Of a DNA stretch of 64,000 nt, positions 52,867-60,532 are shown piece by piece. Position 1 is the stretch's first letter; each line of letters starts with the position of its first letter. Position numbers and translations under genes: made by a program. This stretch comes from Mesorhizobium ciceri biovar biserrulae WSM1271 (lineage in GTDB: Bacteria; Pseudomonadota; Alphaproteobacteria; Rhizobiales; Rhizobiaceae), in the NCBI RefSeq assembly GCF_000185905.1, contig NC_014918.1, positions 186,001-250,000 of the forward strand, read 5' to 3'. Below the pieces are notes generated by a model. That model searched no databases, had not been told where the DNA came from, and worked only from the letters and a program-made list of their open reading frames with translations.

Positions 52867-53313
52867 CTAGCCACCCATCCAAGCCTTATCGATCGCCCCG
52901 AGCGATACAACGATCCCGAGGGCCACTAAAGCAACGCCCAAACCACCTTCGAAGCGGCGGCTACGGGGCAGCAGCTTCTCGACGAAGACGAGCAGCGTCA
53001 AAAGCAGCATCCAAGCGACGCTCATGATGCCGGTCGCGACCAGCACGGCAAACAGCGCCCAGCAGCAGCCAAAGCAATAGAGACCGTGGCGCAGCCCCAT
53101 CTTGAGCGCCCCAACACGCCCGTCGCGCCAGTGCTGAGCAACGAAAGCGAGCGGCGAACGGCAATGGCTGAGGCAAATGTGCTTGAGGGTCGTGAATTGG
53201 TAGAGCCCGGCGACGTAGCCGGCTTCCATGCAGCAGTTGGCGGCGAAAGTGAGAGAAATCCTTAGCGCATAAGCTAGGCTTAGACTAGCGCTGGGCCTCT
53301 GAGTTCGCGTCAC
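52867..53313 (-). CDS. DUF2182 membrane protein, N-terminally truncated
   Basis: 148 residues against about 250 for the family. The conserved core is present: GLYQFTTLKHICLSHCRSPL, MGLRHGLYCFGCCWALFAVL and MSVAWMLLLTLLVFVEKLLP. The Cys-rich HGxxCxGCCW segment suggests metal binding in the membrane. The first two helices of a typical member are missing, and the start is uncertain, so it may be non-functional. It lies among other gene fragments. Confidence 0.65.
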   Translation of the reverse strand: MTRTQRPSASLSLAYALRISLTFAANCCMEAGYVAGLYQFTTLKHICLSHCRSPLAFVAQHWRDGRVGALKMGLRHGLYCFGCCWALFAVLVATGIMSVAWMLLLTLLVFVEKLLPRSRRFEGGLGVALVALGIVVSLGAIDKAWMGG

Positions 53314-53436
53314 CGAGCGCGCAATTCAATCTATAGGTTCACGGACGGGACGGCTTGTTCTTGTGCATCGCAGCAACGATATTGCTGCATGCGCGTTGTG
53401 CACGACCGTGCCATTCCGGCGCACAAGGACACCGAC

Positions 53437-54582
53437 TTGCGAAATATATCCGATACGATCGCTCGCCTGAGCGCGATGCACGCGCGGCCAGCAGCTGGAT
53501 CCGGGGAACGGAACGACGCTCACTTGTCCGAAATTACAGGGTTCGGGTCCAATCCCGGAGCCTTGCGCGCGAGGCTTTATCTTCCGAAGAACCTGGCCCG
53601 GCAGGCGGCGCTGGTCGTCGTGCTGCATGGCTGCACCCAGAACGCGGCCAGCTATGATCATGGCTCCGGCTGGAGCGAGCTCGCCGCCGAGCATGGTTTT
53701 GCGGTGCTGTTCCCAGAGCAGCAGCGCGCCAACAACCCCAATCTTTGCTTCAACTGGTTTGTACCAAGCGATATCAGGCGCGACAGCGGCGAGGCACTGT
53801 CCATCCGCCAGATGATCGAGGCGGCAGTGGTTACGCATAGCCTCGATCGCAAGAGGATCTTTCTCACAGGTCTATCCGCCGGCGGCGCTATGGCGGCGGT
53901 GATGCTGGCGGACTATCCCGAACTGTTTGCCGGCGGCGCGATCATTGCCGGGCTCGCCTATGGAAGTGCCTCGACGATCTCCGAAGCCTTCGACCGCATG
54001 CGCGGCCATGGCGGTCCGTCCCAAGCCGACCTCCAGCGGCTGTTGCGGGCGGCCTCGCCGCACAGGGGTCCGTGGCCGCGTATTTCGGTATGGCAGGGCT
54101 CGGCCGACACGACTGTTGTGCCTGCCAATGCGGATGCAGTCCTGGCGCAGTGGCAAAGCGTGCACGATCTCGGCGAAAAGCCAACACGCATAGAGAAGGT
54201 CGACGGCCAGACGCGGAAGGTCTGGAGCGACAGCAACGGGCGCGAGGTAGTCGAGACGTTCACCATTGCCGGCATGGGCCATGGAACGCCACTGCAAACT
54301 GGCGGCGGCGATGGTCTCGGCGACGCAGGGCCTTTCATGCTGGATGTTGGGATTTCCTCGACACGCCACATCGCCCGCTTCTGGGAATTGACGAAGCCGG
54401 ACGTGCGACGCAAAGCCAAAGCCGAGGTCGCTTCAGGCGCATTGCAGTCCTTTGCACCAACGGAAAACCCGCGGGCAGTCCGTATCGATCCCACGCCGGA
54501 GCGAGCCAGTGCGCGCGGTCCGGCAAGTGGGATTTCCAAGGTCATGGAAAATGCTCTGCGCGCGGCGGGGTTGATGCGCTGA
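53437..54582 (+). CDS. PHB depolymerase/LpqC-type esterase
   Basis: About 381 residues from a TTG at 53437 (MRNISDTIARLSAM), which is where relatives begin; the ATG at 53389 gives 16 more residues. An alpha/beta hydrolase with ALVVVLHGCTQNAASYDHGS (oxyanion region), nucleophile Ser in IFLTGLSAGGAMAAVM, Asp near WQGSADTTVVPANAD and His in IAGMGHGTPLQ. The family covers polyhydroxybutyrate depolymerases and feruloyl/acetylxylan esterases. No signal peptide is seen, so an intracellular PHB oligomer or ester role is possible. It appears intact in an otherwise decayed area. Confidence 0.88.
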   Translation: MRNISDTIARLSAMHARPAAGSGERNDAHLSEITGFGSNPGALRARLYLPKNLARQAALVVVLHGCTQNAASYDHGSGWSELAAEHGFAVLFPEQQRANNPNLCFNWFVPSDIRRDSGEALSIRQMIEAAVVTHSLDRKRIFLTGLSAGGAMAAVMLADYPELFAGGAIIAGLAYGSASTISEAFDRMRGHGGPSQADLQRLLRAASPHRGPWPRISVWQGSADTTVVPANADAVLAQWQSVHDLGEKPTRIEKVDGQTRKVWSDSNGREVVETFTIAGMGHGTPLQTGGGDGLGDAGPFMLDVGISSTRHIARFWELTKPDVRRKAKAEVASGALQSFAPTENPRAVRIDPTPERASARGPASGISKVMENALRAAGLMR

Positions 54583-54682
54583 ATTGTTGTGGCGGAGGAG
54601 CTCTTTGTCTGGACCCTGCTGAACCAAGAGCCCACCATCGATAAGGCAGTGAGCCCCTGCTTACCCAAGACAGCGGCGTCGT

Positions 54683-54910
54683 TTGGGCCAGGGCTGTTTA
54701 CCATCGGCCTGGAAAGCGCTCTTGAAACAGGCCGGCCTGGCGGATGTGACGCTGCATGAGCTGCGGCATACCTATGCCAGCACGATGGTTCGAAATGGCG
54801 CTCCGTTGATCATCGTGGCGCAGGCCCTTGGTCACAGCGACACCCGAATGGTGGAGAAGCACTGTGCTCATCTAGCCCCGTCCTATGTAGCGGACATCAT
54901 TCGCCGATGA
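54683..54910 (+). pseudogene. C-terminal fragment of a tyrosine recombinase
   Basis: 75 codons. VTLHELRHTYASTMVRNGAP carries the R..H pair, LGHSDTRMVEKHCAHLAPSY carries the second H/R box and the position of the catalytic Tyr. The N-terminal catalytic Arg and core-binding domain are missing. It marks a former integrative element; no attachment site or tRNA was found beside it. Confidence 0.75.
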
Positions 54911-55106
54911 CGCCGCTCGGCGCGTGGCCGAGGCATTGGGGCCAACCGTGCGAGAAGCTGTGGCACGGCGATGGCAAAGCCACGGCGCTCCGAAACCTAT
55001 TAAGCCCAACTCGAGCTACGCCATTGCCGTGAGGCGCTTGCCCGCGCGCTCGTGCACGAAGGTGGCCATGTGAATAATAGGACCGACGGCCCCCCCTTCC
55101 GTGTCG

Positions 55107-55262
55107 TTACAGCTTTTCAGAGCGATCGACAGTTCCACGCATTTGCGACGCCGCTTGGGCTTCGAAAAAGCTGACCGGCTTATCCGACGTCGCCCAGACG
55201 CAAATTCCGTAGGCAATCCCGAAGGAGATCAACAGGGCGGGCAAGATGGGTAAGCGGTGCAT
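55107..55262 (-). CDS. 51-residue small membrane protein
   Basis: An ATG at 55262 opens MHRLPILPALLISFGIAYGI, one membrane helix, followed by a short polar tail (SDKPVSFFEAQAASQMRG). AGAGG lies about 15 bases upstream. Not recognised. Confidence 0.4.
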   Translation of the reverse strand: MHRLPILPALLISFGIAYGICVWATSDKPVSFFEAQAASQMRGTVDRSEKL

Positions 55263-55410
55263 GGATCGGCTGGGCCTCTTTGTTGCAGACCCGCCCACAA
55301 CCTCCTGCAACCCGATCGGTTCGACATAAAATATTTACCGTGTTGGCATGGTTTACGGATGGTTTCGCAGGCCATCGCGGATGCTTGCCACTGTGTCTGC
55401 TGGCGAAGAC

Positions 55411-55527
55411 AAAAAAAAGCCCGCTGCCGGGAGGAGGTGGCAGCGGGCTCGATTTTCGAATGTGGCGCGGGAGGAGGTGCGCCTCATTCAGCGCCGGCAT
55501 CGCATCTGGGAGGAGTAGATGGCCGAC
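55411..55527 (-). ncRNA. sRNA with three CUCCUCCC-loop hairpins (alpha-r14/suhB-like)
   Basis: Read 5' to 3' on the minus strand there are three hairpins in a row. The first is CATCT-loop-AGATG (55521-55503) with loop ACTCCTCCC. The second is GGCGC-loop-GCGCC (55483-55464) with loop ACCTCCTCCC. The third is a 10-bp terminator stem GCCCGCTGCC/GGCAGCGGGC (55448-55419) with the same ACCTCCTCCC loop and eight T after it. Loops carrying an anti-Shine-Dalgarno CUCCUCCC are the signature of the alphaproteobacterial alpha-r14/suhB ('cuckoo') sRNAs, trans-acting regulators that pair with ribosome sites. A promoter TTGCAG-18-TAGATT is placed for a start near 55527. Confidence 0.85.
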
Positions 55528-55783
55528 AATCAAAATCTACCCGCTGCCCAGCGATTTCTGCAATCGTGGATCGTGCATAGCTGCTGTGCAGATTCGCTTG
55601 TGCCGACACACGTGTAGCATCAGGCCTCCGAATTGGGCAATTTTGTAAGCTCATCAATCGAGGGAAGGCCGGTCCCGATCCTTGGAGGCGACACCAAGGC
55701 CATTCGTGACGCAGAGGAAGAGGACGTGTTCGACAAGATCGCCGCCCGGCCCCGGAAAAAGTTTGCCAGCGGGTCGGAACCTA

Positions 55784-56047
55784 CTACTGCTGCTCCGGCA
55801 TTTCAGTATTTTCCTGAGGGTCTTTTTTCACGCCCGGGCTGGGTGACGTATCCACTGGCGCATTACCGCCCTGGTTTTGCACAGGAGCACGCTTGAACGG
55901 TGCCGTCTGCCAAGAGCCGTTCGATAAAGGCGTGAGTACAAAGAATGCCATTAGGCCTAGGAAAATGACGGCAATAACCGCCACGCCCCACGCCATGAGT
56001 CTTCGCGTGCCGCGTTGTTCTTCCCTGCGAGATAGATTGTCCACCAT
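55784..56047 (-). CDS. small membrane protein with proline/asparagine-rich tail
   Basis: 87 residues from the ATG at 56047 (the frame extends upstream but the residues there are less typical). MVDNLSRREEQRGTRRLMAW leads into one membrane helix (GVAVIAVIFLGLMAFFVL). The tail (APVQNQGGNAPVDTSPSPGV) is disordered and likely periplasmic. Common in rhizobia as an uncharacterised protein, by my recollection. Confidence 0.55.
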   Translation of the reverse strand: MVDNLSRREEQRGTRRLMAWGVAVIAVIFLGLMAFFVLTPLSNGSWQTAPFKRAPVQNQGGNAPVDTSPSPGVKKDPQENTEMPEQQ

Positions 56048-56170
56048 TGCTCCGGCCTCTCGTGAAGTGGCGCCTGTTGCGAAAGCATCTCCTTCCTCGA
56101 ACTTCGCTATTGCATCAAAGTTCCGGCCCCGGTGCAGCATCCGCGAAAGAGCATTTTTAAGCTTAGCGCT

Positions 56171-56371
56171 CTAACGGCGTCGCCGGCGCATTGGGGGAAA
56201 AGGCTTCGGGTTTAGCCTTAGCCACTGACCGGCGGCGAAGTTCCTCGCGAATTCCTCGGTCTCGAAAAGATGCTGGGTGGTTTCACCATTCTCGACGAGT
56301 TGTACCGCCCACTGGCCGTCGATGTGTTCGATACGAACACCAGCCCTTTGGTCATCGTCCACGGCCCGCAC
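56171..56371 (-). CDS. small hypothetical protein
   Basis: About 66 residues if started at the GTG at 56371. Core RIEHIDGQWAVQLVENGETT, then HLFETEEFARNFAAGQWLRL, looks like a small alpha/beta domain. The upstream extension to 56494 is poor in quality. No family known. Confidence 0.4.
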   Translation of the reverse strand: MRAVDDDQRAGVRIEHIDGQWAVQLVENGETTQHLFETEEFARNFAAGQWLRLNPKPFPPMRRRRR

Positions 56372-56737
56372 TCCCACACACGACGAAGGCACCAACAAAT
56401 CATAGCACCCAAAGCGCTTCAACGTTCGAAATGTACAAAGCGAAGGAGAAGTTCCTGGACCGGCGTGGTGCGCACACTTCTGGAACGCTGGCAACCGAAG
56501 GGGCGATCACAAAGACGGTCATAGGCGAAAATGCGACTGACGCGGCATCCCTGGATTGCTCGGTCGCGCTCGGTACGCTCGGCCTGGAGGTCACTGTTAC
56601 CGGCGTTGCAGCAAATCCTACGGCTGGAATGCCGTCGTGCGGATGATAATAGGGCGCACTCGTTGGATACCAGGGTCACCGGCTTCATCAATATAGGCTA
56701 CGTATTCGTAGTCTGGCGCGTCAGGAAAAACAGATAA

Positions 56738-56938
56738 ATGACCAAAGACTCAAAAGAGACTCAACACGAAAAGTTTCAGAGAGTAGCACGGGAACTTGAA
56801 ACCGATGAGGCAGAGGAAGCCTTTGACCGCGTGTCGAAAAAGGTGGTGAAGTCGCGGCCGCCGAAGGGCGAAAAGGTCGCTAGTTCCAAAGTGGCAAAGC
56901 GGCCCAATTCGCCGGAAACCCCGCGTGACCGATCTTGA
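56738..56938 (+). CDS. small hypothetical protein
   Basis: 66 residues, highly charged: MTKDSKETQHEKFQRVAREL, then DEAEEAFDRVSKKVVKSRPP and a basic end. It resembles small rhizobial proteins of unknown function that begin KF..VARELE.D..E..F. Its 3' end overlaps the end of the Abi gene on the other strand by about 59 bases. Confidence 0.6.
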   Translation: MTKDSKETQHEKFQRVARELETDEAEEAFDRVSKKVVKSRPPKGEKVASSKVAKRPNSPETPRDRS

Positions 56939-57818
56939 TGTTTGGTGCTGTAGGAAATTGCGCCATATGAGTCTTCAACCGATCGGCCCAATTGGTTCGC
57001 GGATTAATTTGTTTCAGTAGCAGCCTCATTATGGCCAAAGCCGCGTAGAGCCTGCGGTTAGCCCCAGCCATCTGCGATAGGTGGTCGAGATCAGGGATTT
57101 CCCCATGGTTCGGCAAAGCCGGTTGATCCACGAGCGGCTTATTCCAATGCCGAGAATGATGCGCGCAAACGTTCCGTATACCGCTGAGTGACCGCGTCCA
57201 TGACTTGATAAGGAGTGGGCGCAGGCCACCATAGCTCGCAGAAATTGCTTGTACGTCTGAGTACCGCATCCCCGACAAGAAGGGGGATAGTGGGCCGAAA
57301 TCCAACAACTCGACTGCGATCCAAACGGGCATCGTTTCGCCCGGATTCTTGGTTCTGAAATGGACGGCAAATTCCTCTTTGGAAGTCGCCGCTCGTTCAT
57401 CTAGCTTTCTAAGCCATCCCGTATGCATCGAGTCCACAAAGGCGGGGTTTTTTGCAGTCGTGAATCTCTTATCAAGCAGAGCTGGTTCGCATTGGGCACG
57501 AGGATCGTGCCGGCCAATTGAAAGCGCCACCTCTGTTCGAACGGAGATTTCGATGCGTTCGATTGCATCGAGTACCAAAAGCCGAAGTCCCTTGTCGAAG
57601 GCGTACAAGTCCGTCGAGTGCTTGAACTGGGTACCCGCTTTAAACGCATTGCCGAGTGCGAAAGAGTTGTCTTGCTGCTGAACCAGTTTGCGAATCGGAT
57701 ACCAATATGCGCTGAGCCGGTAGTACCCTATTTGCTGTAAATATTCCTCAGCTTTCGGCACATCAGGTACGGCCATATCCCTCGATTCCAGCAGCGTACG
57801 CCGCTGAGGGATCGTCAA
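56880..57818 (-). CDS. Abi family protein (Abi_2, AbiD/AbiF-like) with HEPN motif
   Basis: 312 residues from a TTG at 57818; the upstream frame reads HIKPYLTIPQ, close to the KPPLTxEEQ start of the family, but has no better start codon. EYLQQIGYYRLSAYWYPIRK, LYAFDKGLRLLVLDAIERIE (Abi_2 core) and RNVCAHHSRHWNKPL (RxxxxH HEPN nuclease motif) are diagnostic. Abi_2 proteins cause abortive infection, probably by RNA cleavage. The ribosome site is weak and lies just after the terminator of the RNA gene at 57839-57955, consistent with tight control by that RNA. It sits among mobile-element remains. Confidence 0.85.
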   Translation of the reverse strand: MTIPQRRTLLESRDMAVPDVPKAEEYLQQIGYYRLSAYWYPIRKLVQQQDNSFALGNAFKAGTQFKHSTDLYAFDKGLRLLVLDAIERIEISVRTEVALSIGRHDPRAQCEPALLDKRFTTAKNPAFVDSMHTGWLRKLDERAATSKEEFAVHFRTKNPGETMPVWIAVELLDFGPLSPFLSGMRYSDVQAISASYGGLRPLLIKSWTRSLSGIRNVCAHHSRHWNKPLVDQPALPNHGEIPDLDHLSQMAGANRRLYAALAIMRLLLKQINPRTNWADRLKTHMAQFPTAPNIKIGHAGFPANWAALPLWN

Positions 57819-57838
57819 ATATGGCTTGATATGGCATG

Positions 57839-57880
57839 AAAAATAAAAAGGCCGACGCTTGCATTGCAGGGGCGCCGGCC
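57839..57880 (-). terminator. intrinsic terminator upstream of the Abi gene
   Basis: Minus-strand GGCCGGCGC (57880-57872) pairs with GCGTCGGCC (57858-57850), 9 bp with one G-U, followed by TTTTTATTTTT. It lies 20-60 bases before the Abi start and ends the small RNA described next. Confidence 0.85.
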
Positions 57881-57955
57881 GTGTCGACCTTGTAGGTGGG
57901 TGATTTGACCGGTAATGTCAAGTCACGCGATTTCCCCTCCTACCGCGTGTTCACG
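57839..57955 (-). ncRNA. structured non-coding RNA upstream of the Abi gene
   Basis: About 117 nt on the Abi strand, with its own promoter and terminator. Hairpin 1 is CACGCG (57949-57944) with CGCGTG (57929-57924). Hairpin 2 is TTGAC (57921-57917) with GTCAA (57909-57905). The loop of hairpin 1 contains GTAGGAGGG (57943-57935), which can pair with CCCACCTAC (57900-57892) in 8 of 9 positions, making a pseudoknot around hairpin 2. No open reading frame fits. RNA antitoxins of type III systems are pseudoknots of this size next to an Abi-type nuclease. The structure is read by eye, the function is inference. Confidence 0.6.
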
Positions 57956-57961
57956 AAATAA

Positions 57962-57990
57962 TACTTAGCTGGTTACTGACCAATTGCCAA
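57962..57990 (-). promoter_or_regulatory. promoter of the Abi-linked RNA
   Basis: Minus-strand TTGGCA (57990-57985), 17-base spacer, TAAGTA (57967-57962). It predicts a start near 57955. Confidence 0.5.
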
Positions 57991-58027
57991 TGGCCCTGCC
58001 ATTCCCCCACAGCTGGGTAGCGCCATC

Positions 58028-58540
58028 TGGACTCCAACAAGCAAGAGTCGCATTCTTCCCATGGGGAGAGGGTTATGGGCGTCCACAAACAGAAGCCTAT
58101 AATGCGGCGTAGGCGTTCGCTGTTAGAGCAGCGGGCGCTGATCCCAGTTTTGCTTTGCGGTGTTGCCGGGGCAAGCTATCTCATGCCGCCGCAAGCCAAA
58201 CAGCATCCCCTTCCCACAGTGCACCGTCTGGGTAGCCCTAGCTCGCCAAGTGGATGCAACATTAAGGGCAATATCAGCGTAACAGGCGACCGTATCTATC
58301 ACATGCCAGGTCAGCGCTATTATGACGAAACGGTCGTTAACCCGGCCAAGGGGGAGCGCTGGTTTTGCTCTCAATGGGATGCTTGGTGGGCTGGCTGGCG
58401 AAAGTCGAAGGTATGACGGCAACTGAGGCTGCGGAATCGGCAAAAACGTCTGGCTAGGTGACGGCGCGCAGAGAATATTAGCAATCGGGAACATTCGGTT
58501 CCTGCGGAAGTTTCTCGGGTGAAGGAACCTCAGGGAGGTT
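58028..58540. repeat. ~510-bp segmental duplication, copy B
   Basis: Counterpart of 48742-49263. It ends at CCTCAGGGAGG, which here is the ribosome site of the gene at 58544; copy A keeps that sequence but lacks the gene. Confidence 0.85.
58075..58416 (+). CDS. sunset-domain-like protein, copy B
   Basis: 113 residues. Same plan as copy A at 48789-49139: basic N-terminus, helix ALIPVLLCGVAGASYLM, then CNIKGNISVTGDRIYHMPGQ, YYDETVVNPAKGERWFCSQW and AGWRKSKV. An ATG replaces the GTG of copy A. The C-terminal domain is nearly identical, while the linker after HPLPTVHR differs in length, so selection has kept the domain. Confidence 0.72.
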   Translation: MGVHKQKPIMRRRRSLLEQRALIPVLLCGVAGASYLMPPQAKQHPLPTVHRLGSPSSPSGCNIKGNISVTGDRIYHMPGQRYYDETVVNPAKGERWFCSQWDAWWAGWRKSKV

Positions 58541-58543
58541 GCT

Positions 58544-58885
58544 ATGAGAAAACTGTTCCTTGCTTCCGTGATTGCCATCGCCTGCGCCGCAGCCGCGGTC
58601 GCGCCTGCGGATGCACACTTCGGTTCTGGCATCGGCTTTTTTGGTCCGTTCGGCGGCTTCAGCCCGTTCGGCGGCGGCCCGTTTTACGGCGGTGGCCCCT
58701 TCTACGGCAGAGGTCCGTTTTACGACTATGGCGGCCGCTACTACGGCCCCCGCTATCCTGGCTACGTGGCCCGCTACCCGCATCGCTACTATTTCCGGCA
58801 TCGTCACCATTGCCGCGTGAAGTGGGTTAGGCACTGGCACCATCACCACCGGGTGCTGGAACGCGTTCAGGTTTGCCGGTACTGA
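58544..58885 (+). CDS. secreted Gly/Tyr/His-rich small protein
   Basis: 113 residues with GGAGG five bases before the ATG. The signal peptide MRKLFLASVIAIACAAAAVA ends at ADA. The mature part has GGGPFYGGGPFYGRGPFY repeats, then RYYGPRYPGY and a His-rich end (HRHHCRVKWVRHWHHHHR). The repeat resembles structural or metal-binding surface proteins; the His cluster could bind Ni, Zn or Cu. It is transcribed behind the conserved region of repeat copy B. Confidence 0.75.
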   Translation: MRKLFLASVIAIACAAAAVAPADAHFGSGIGFFGPFGGFSPFGGGPFYGGGPFYGRGPFYDYGGRYYGPRYPGYVARYPHRYYFRHRHHCRVKWVRHWHHHHRVLERVQVCRY

Positions 58886-58956
58886 CAAGCCGGATTGGCC
58901 TACCGCCCGTCTTTGGCCTTGGCATAAGCATTCGCCTGCCCCATGCCCGAATGCTT

Positions 58957-59352
58957 CTAAGCCACCTCGTCCCCCGGTCGGGTCGGATGCTGTCGATTTA
59001 GCAGGATAGACAAGGCCGTGATGATCTGAGGTATCGCAAACGGCTTGCTGATCATTATGCTTTCCGGAACGCCTTCAGCACTCCAATAGGGCGCGCCATC
59101 GCCGCTGATGTAAATCACGGGGATGGCGGGGTTCACTCCCCGAAGATCTCTGGCCAACTGCCACCCGTTTTTACCAGGACCAAGTCGAATATCCGTAATC
59201 AAGCTGCTAACCGGCGCTTCGTCAAACGCCTTTATAGCCGCTTCGGCTGTTGTCACCCCGACAACCCGGAAACCAGCCTCTTCCAAAGCCGTCTCAAGGT
59301 CCAGCAGGATTAGTGGCTCGTCTTCAACGACCAGAACCGGGATTTCGTCCAT
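58957..59352 (-). CDS. single-domain response regulator
   Basis: 131 residues, a receiver domain only. VLVVEDEPLILLDLETALEE supplies the acidic pair, Asp in SLITDIRLGPGKNGWQLA is the phospho-site, and Lys in IMISKPFAIPQII is the conserved lysine. There is no output domain, so it acts through protein contact or as a phosphate sink (CpdR/DivK style). No kinase gene is adjacent. Confidence 0.9.
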   Translation of the reverse strand: MDEIPVLVVEDEPLILLDLETALEEAGFRVVGVTTAEAAIKAFDEAPVSSLITDIRLGPGKNGWQLARDLRGVNPAIPVIYISGDGAPYWSAEGVPESIMISKPFAIPQIITALSILLNRQHPTRPGDEVA

Positions 59353-59461
59353 TCCCCACTTAGCACAGCCCCTGTTGCAGGCGCAACTTCACTTTAGCCA
59401 CAGCTAATAAACGAGCAGAAGCATACGCCTGTGCTTAGGGCACTGGAAGCAGGTGGCTTGG

Positions 59462-59731
59462 TCAGCGCCCGTCCTTAGCCATGGCGTAAGGATTCGAAAC
59501 GCCCATGCCGGAATGCTTCGTCGGGTCGAGCGTGTAGCTGAAACCGACGCTTCGCTGTTCGCAATTCGAGCAGCGCATCTTAGGCGCGAGATCAGCGGCC
59601 ATCGCTGGCGCATCAGCGCCGCACCGCTCGCGCAGCGCCTCCAGGTCGAGCGTGCGGGAATGATTGCAGCGGGCGCAATGCGCCGTCACCCGCATGCCGC
59701 TTTCGATCAATGAACCAAACGTCCATCCCAT
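59462..59731 (-). CDS. hypothetical zinc-ribbon-like protein
   Basis: 89 residues. Two CxxC pairs, HCARCNHSRTLDL and MRCSNCEQRS, form a likely zinc ribbon around a helical insert (LEALRERCGADAPAMAADLA). Common in rhizobia with no known role, by recollection. Confidence 0.6.
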   Translation of the reverse strand: MGWTFGSLIESGMRVTAHCARCNHSRTLDLEALRERCGADAPAMAADLAPKMRCSNCEQRSVGFSYTLDPTKHSGMGVSNPYAMAKDGR

Positions 59732-59734
59732 GGC

Positions 59735-60532
59735 GTGAACATAGCAAGAGCGGGAGCGGCGATCAACGATATCTCAGTGGCCGGCGCCCTTTGGCGGGGT
59801 GCTTCGGAGATGGACGCCGGCCTGGCGGGCGGGGTTGGCACGCCACAGGATGGTGGTCGACACGGTCAGATACCAAGCGACGGTGACAGAACCGTGCCGA
59901 CCAATCTGGGCACGAGGGTGGGCCTAGTGCCCAAAGTGCGGTCCGCGATGCGATGGGCGCCGGATCGGATTATCTTCGTCGCCTTCGATCTACTGCACCT
60001 GGACGGGGTCAACCTGCGCCCAGCACCTCTGCTGGAACGTCGGGAAAAGCTGCTCGAACTCGTCGGGCCTGCCAAAGGCGTGATCCAGTACAGTCACCAT
60101 GTGCATGGCGGCGGGGCCGACTTCTACGCTGCGGTTGATCGCATGGGCCTGGAGGGCATGGTGTCGAAGCGGCCTGATAGCGTTTATCGGTCAGGCGACA
60201 CCGAAGCGTGGCTGAAAACCAAATGCTACGAGGAAGTCGACTTTGAAGTGGCAGGCGTGCAGCTAAAACCGGGATCGGCACCACTCGCTTTGATGGCAAC
60301 CCGCGATGCGGAACGCCGCTACGTCGGATCGGCTCACATCGCGCTGACCAAAGCCATGCGAGAACGCCTGTGGGCCAAGGTGCAGGAGGGGAAAGGCACG
60401 CCCCCGAAAGGCGCGGACAAGCCCGACGCTGAATGGATCAAACCTGGCCTTGTCGGACGAGTGAAGACCCTTAAGCGCGAGGACAAGCTACGCCATGCGA
60501 CTTTGCGGGCGATCCGCGAGGCTAAGGCATGA
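59735..60532 (+). pseudogene. C-terminal part of an ATP-dependent DNA ligase (LigD-type), motif I missing
   Basis: Recognisable from ~59940: DRIIFVAFDLLHLDGVNLRP, ERREKLLELV, GLEGMVSKRPDSVYRSGDTE (motif IV), WLKTKCYEEVDFEVAG (motif V) and an OB-fold end with KTLKREDKLRHATL. The first ~65 codons are not ligase-like, and the KxDG catalytic lysine is absent. It may be a degenerate ligase or a stand-alone relic. It is a different part of the protein from the fragment at 46381-46681. The stop overlaps the ATG of a 57-codon frame (ATGA). Confidence 0.75.

Noticed and set aside
54683..55300. tRNA or attachment site next to the recombinase fragment
   Set aside because: No cloverleaf-forming sequence or direct repeat pair was found.
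55633..55896. 87-codon plus-strand frame beginning MGNFVSSSIEGRPVP
   Set aside because: Its 3' third is antisense to the better-supported membrane protein gene at 55784-56047 and no motif supports it.
58480..58515. EcfG promoter before the Gly/Tyr/His-rich protein (GGAAC...AGTT)
   Set aside because: Spacing is right in both duplication copies, but the -10 is AGTT rather than CGTT; too weak to call.
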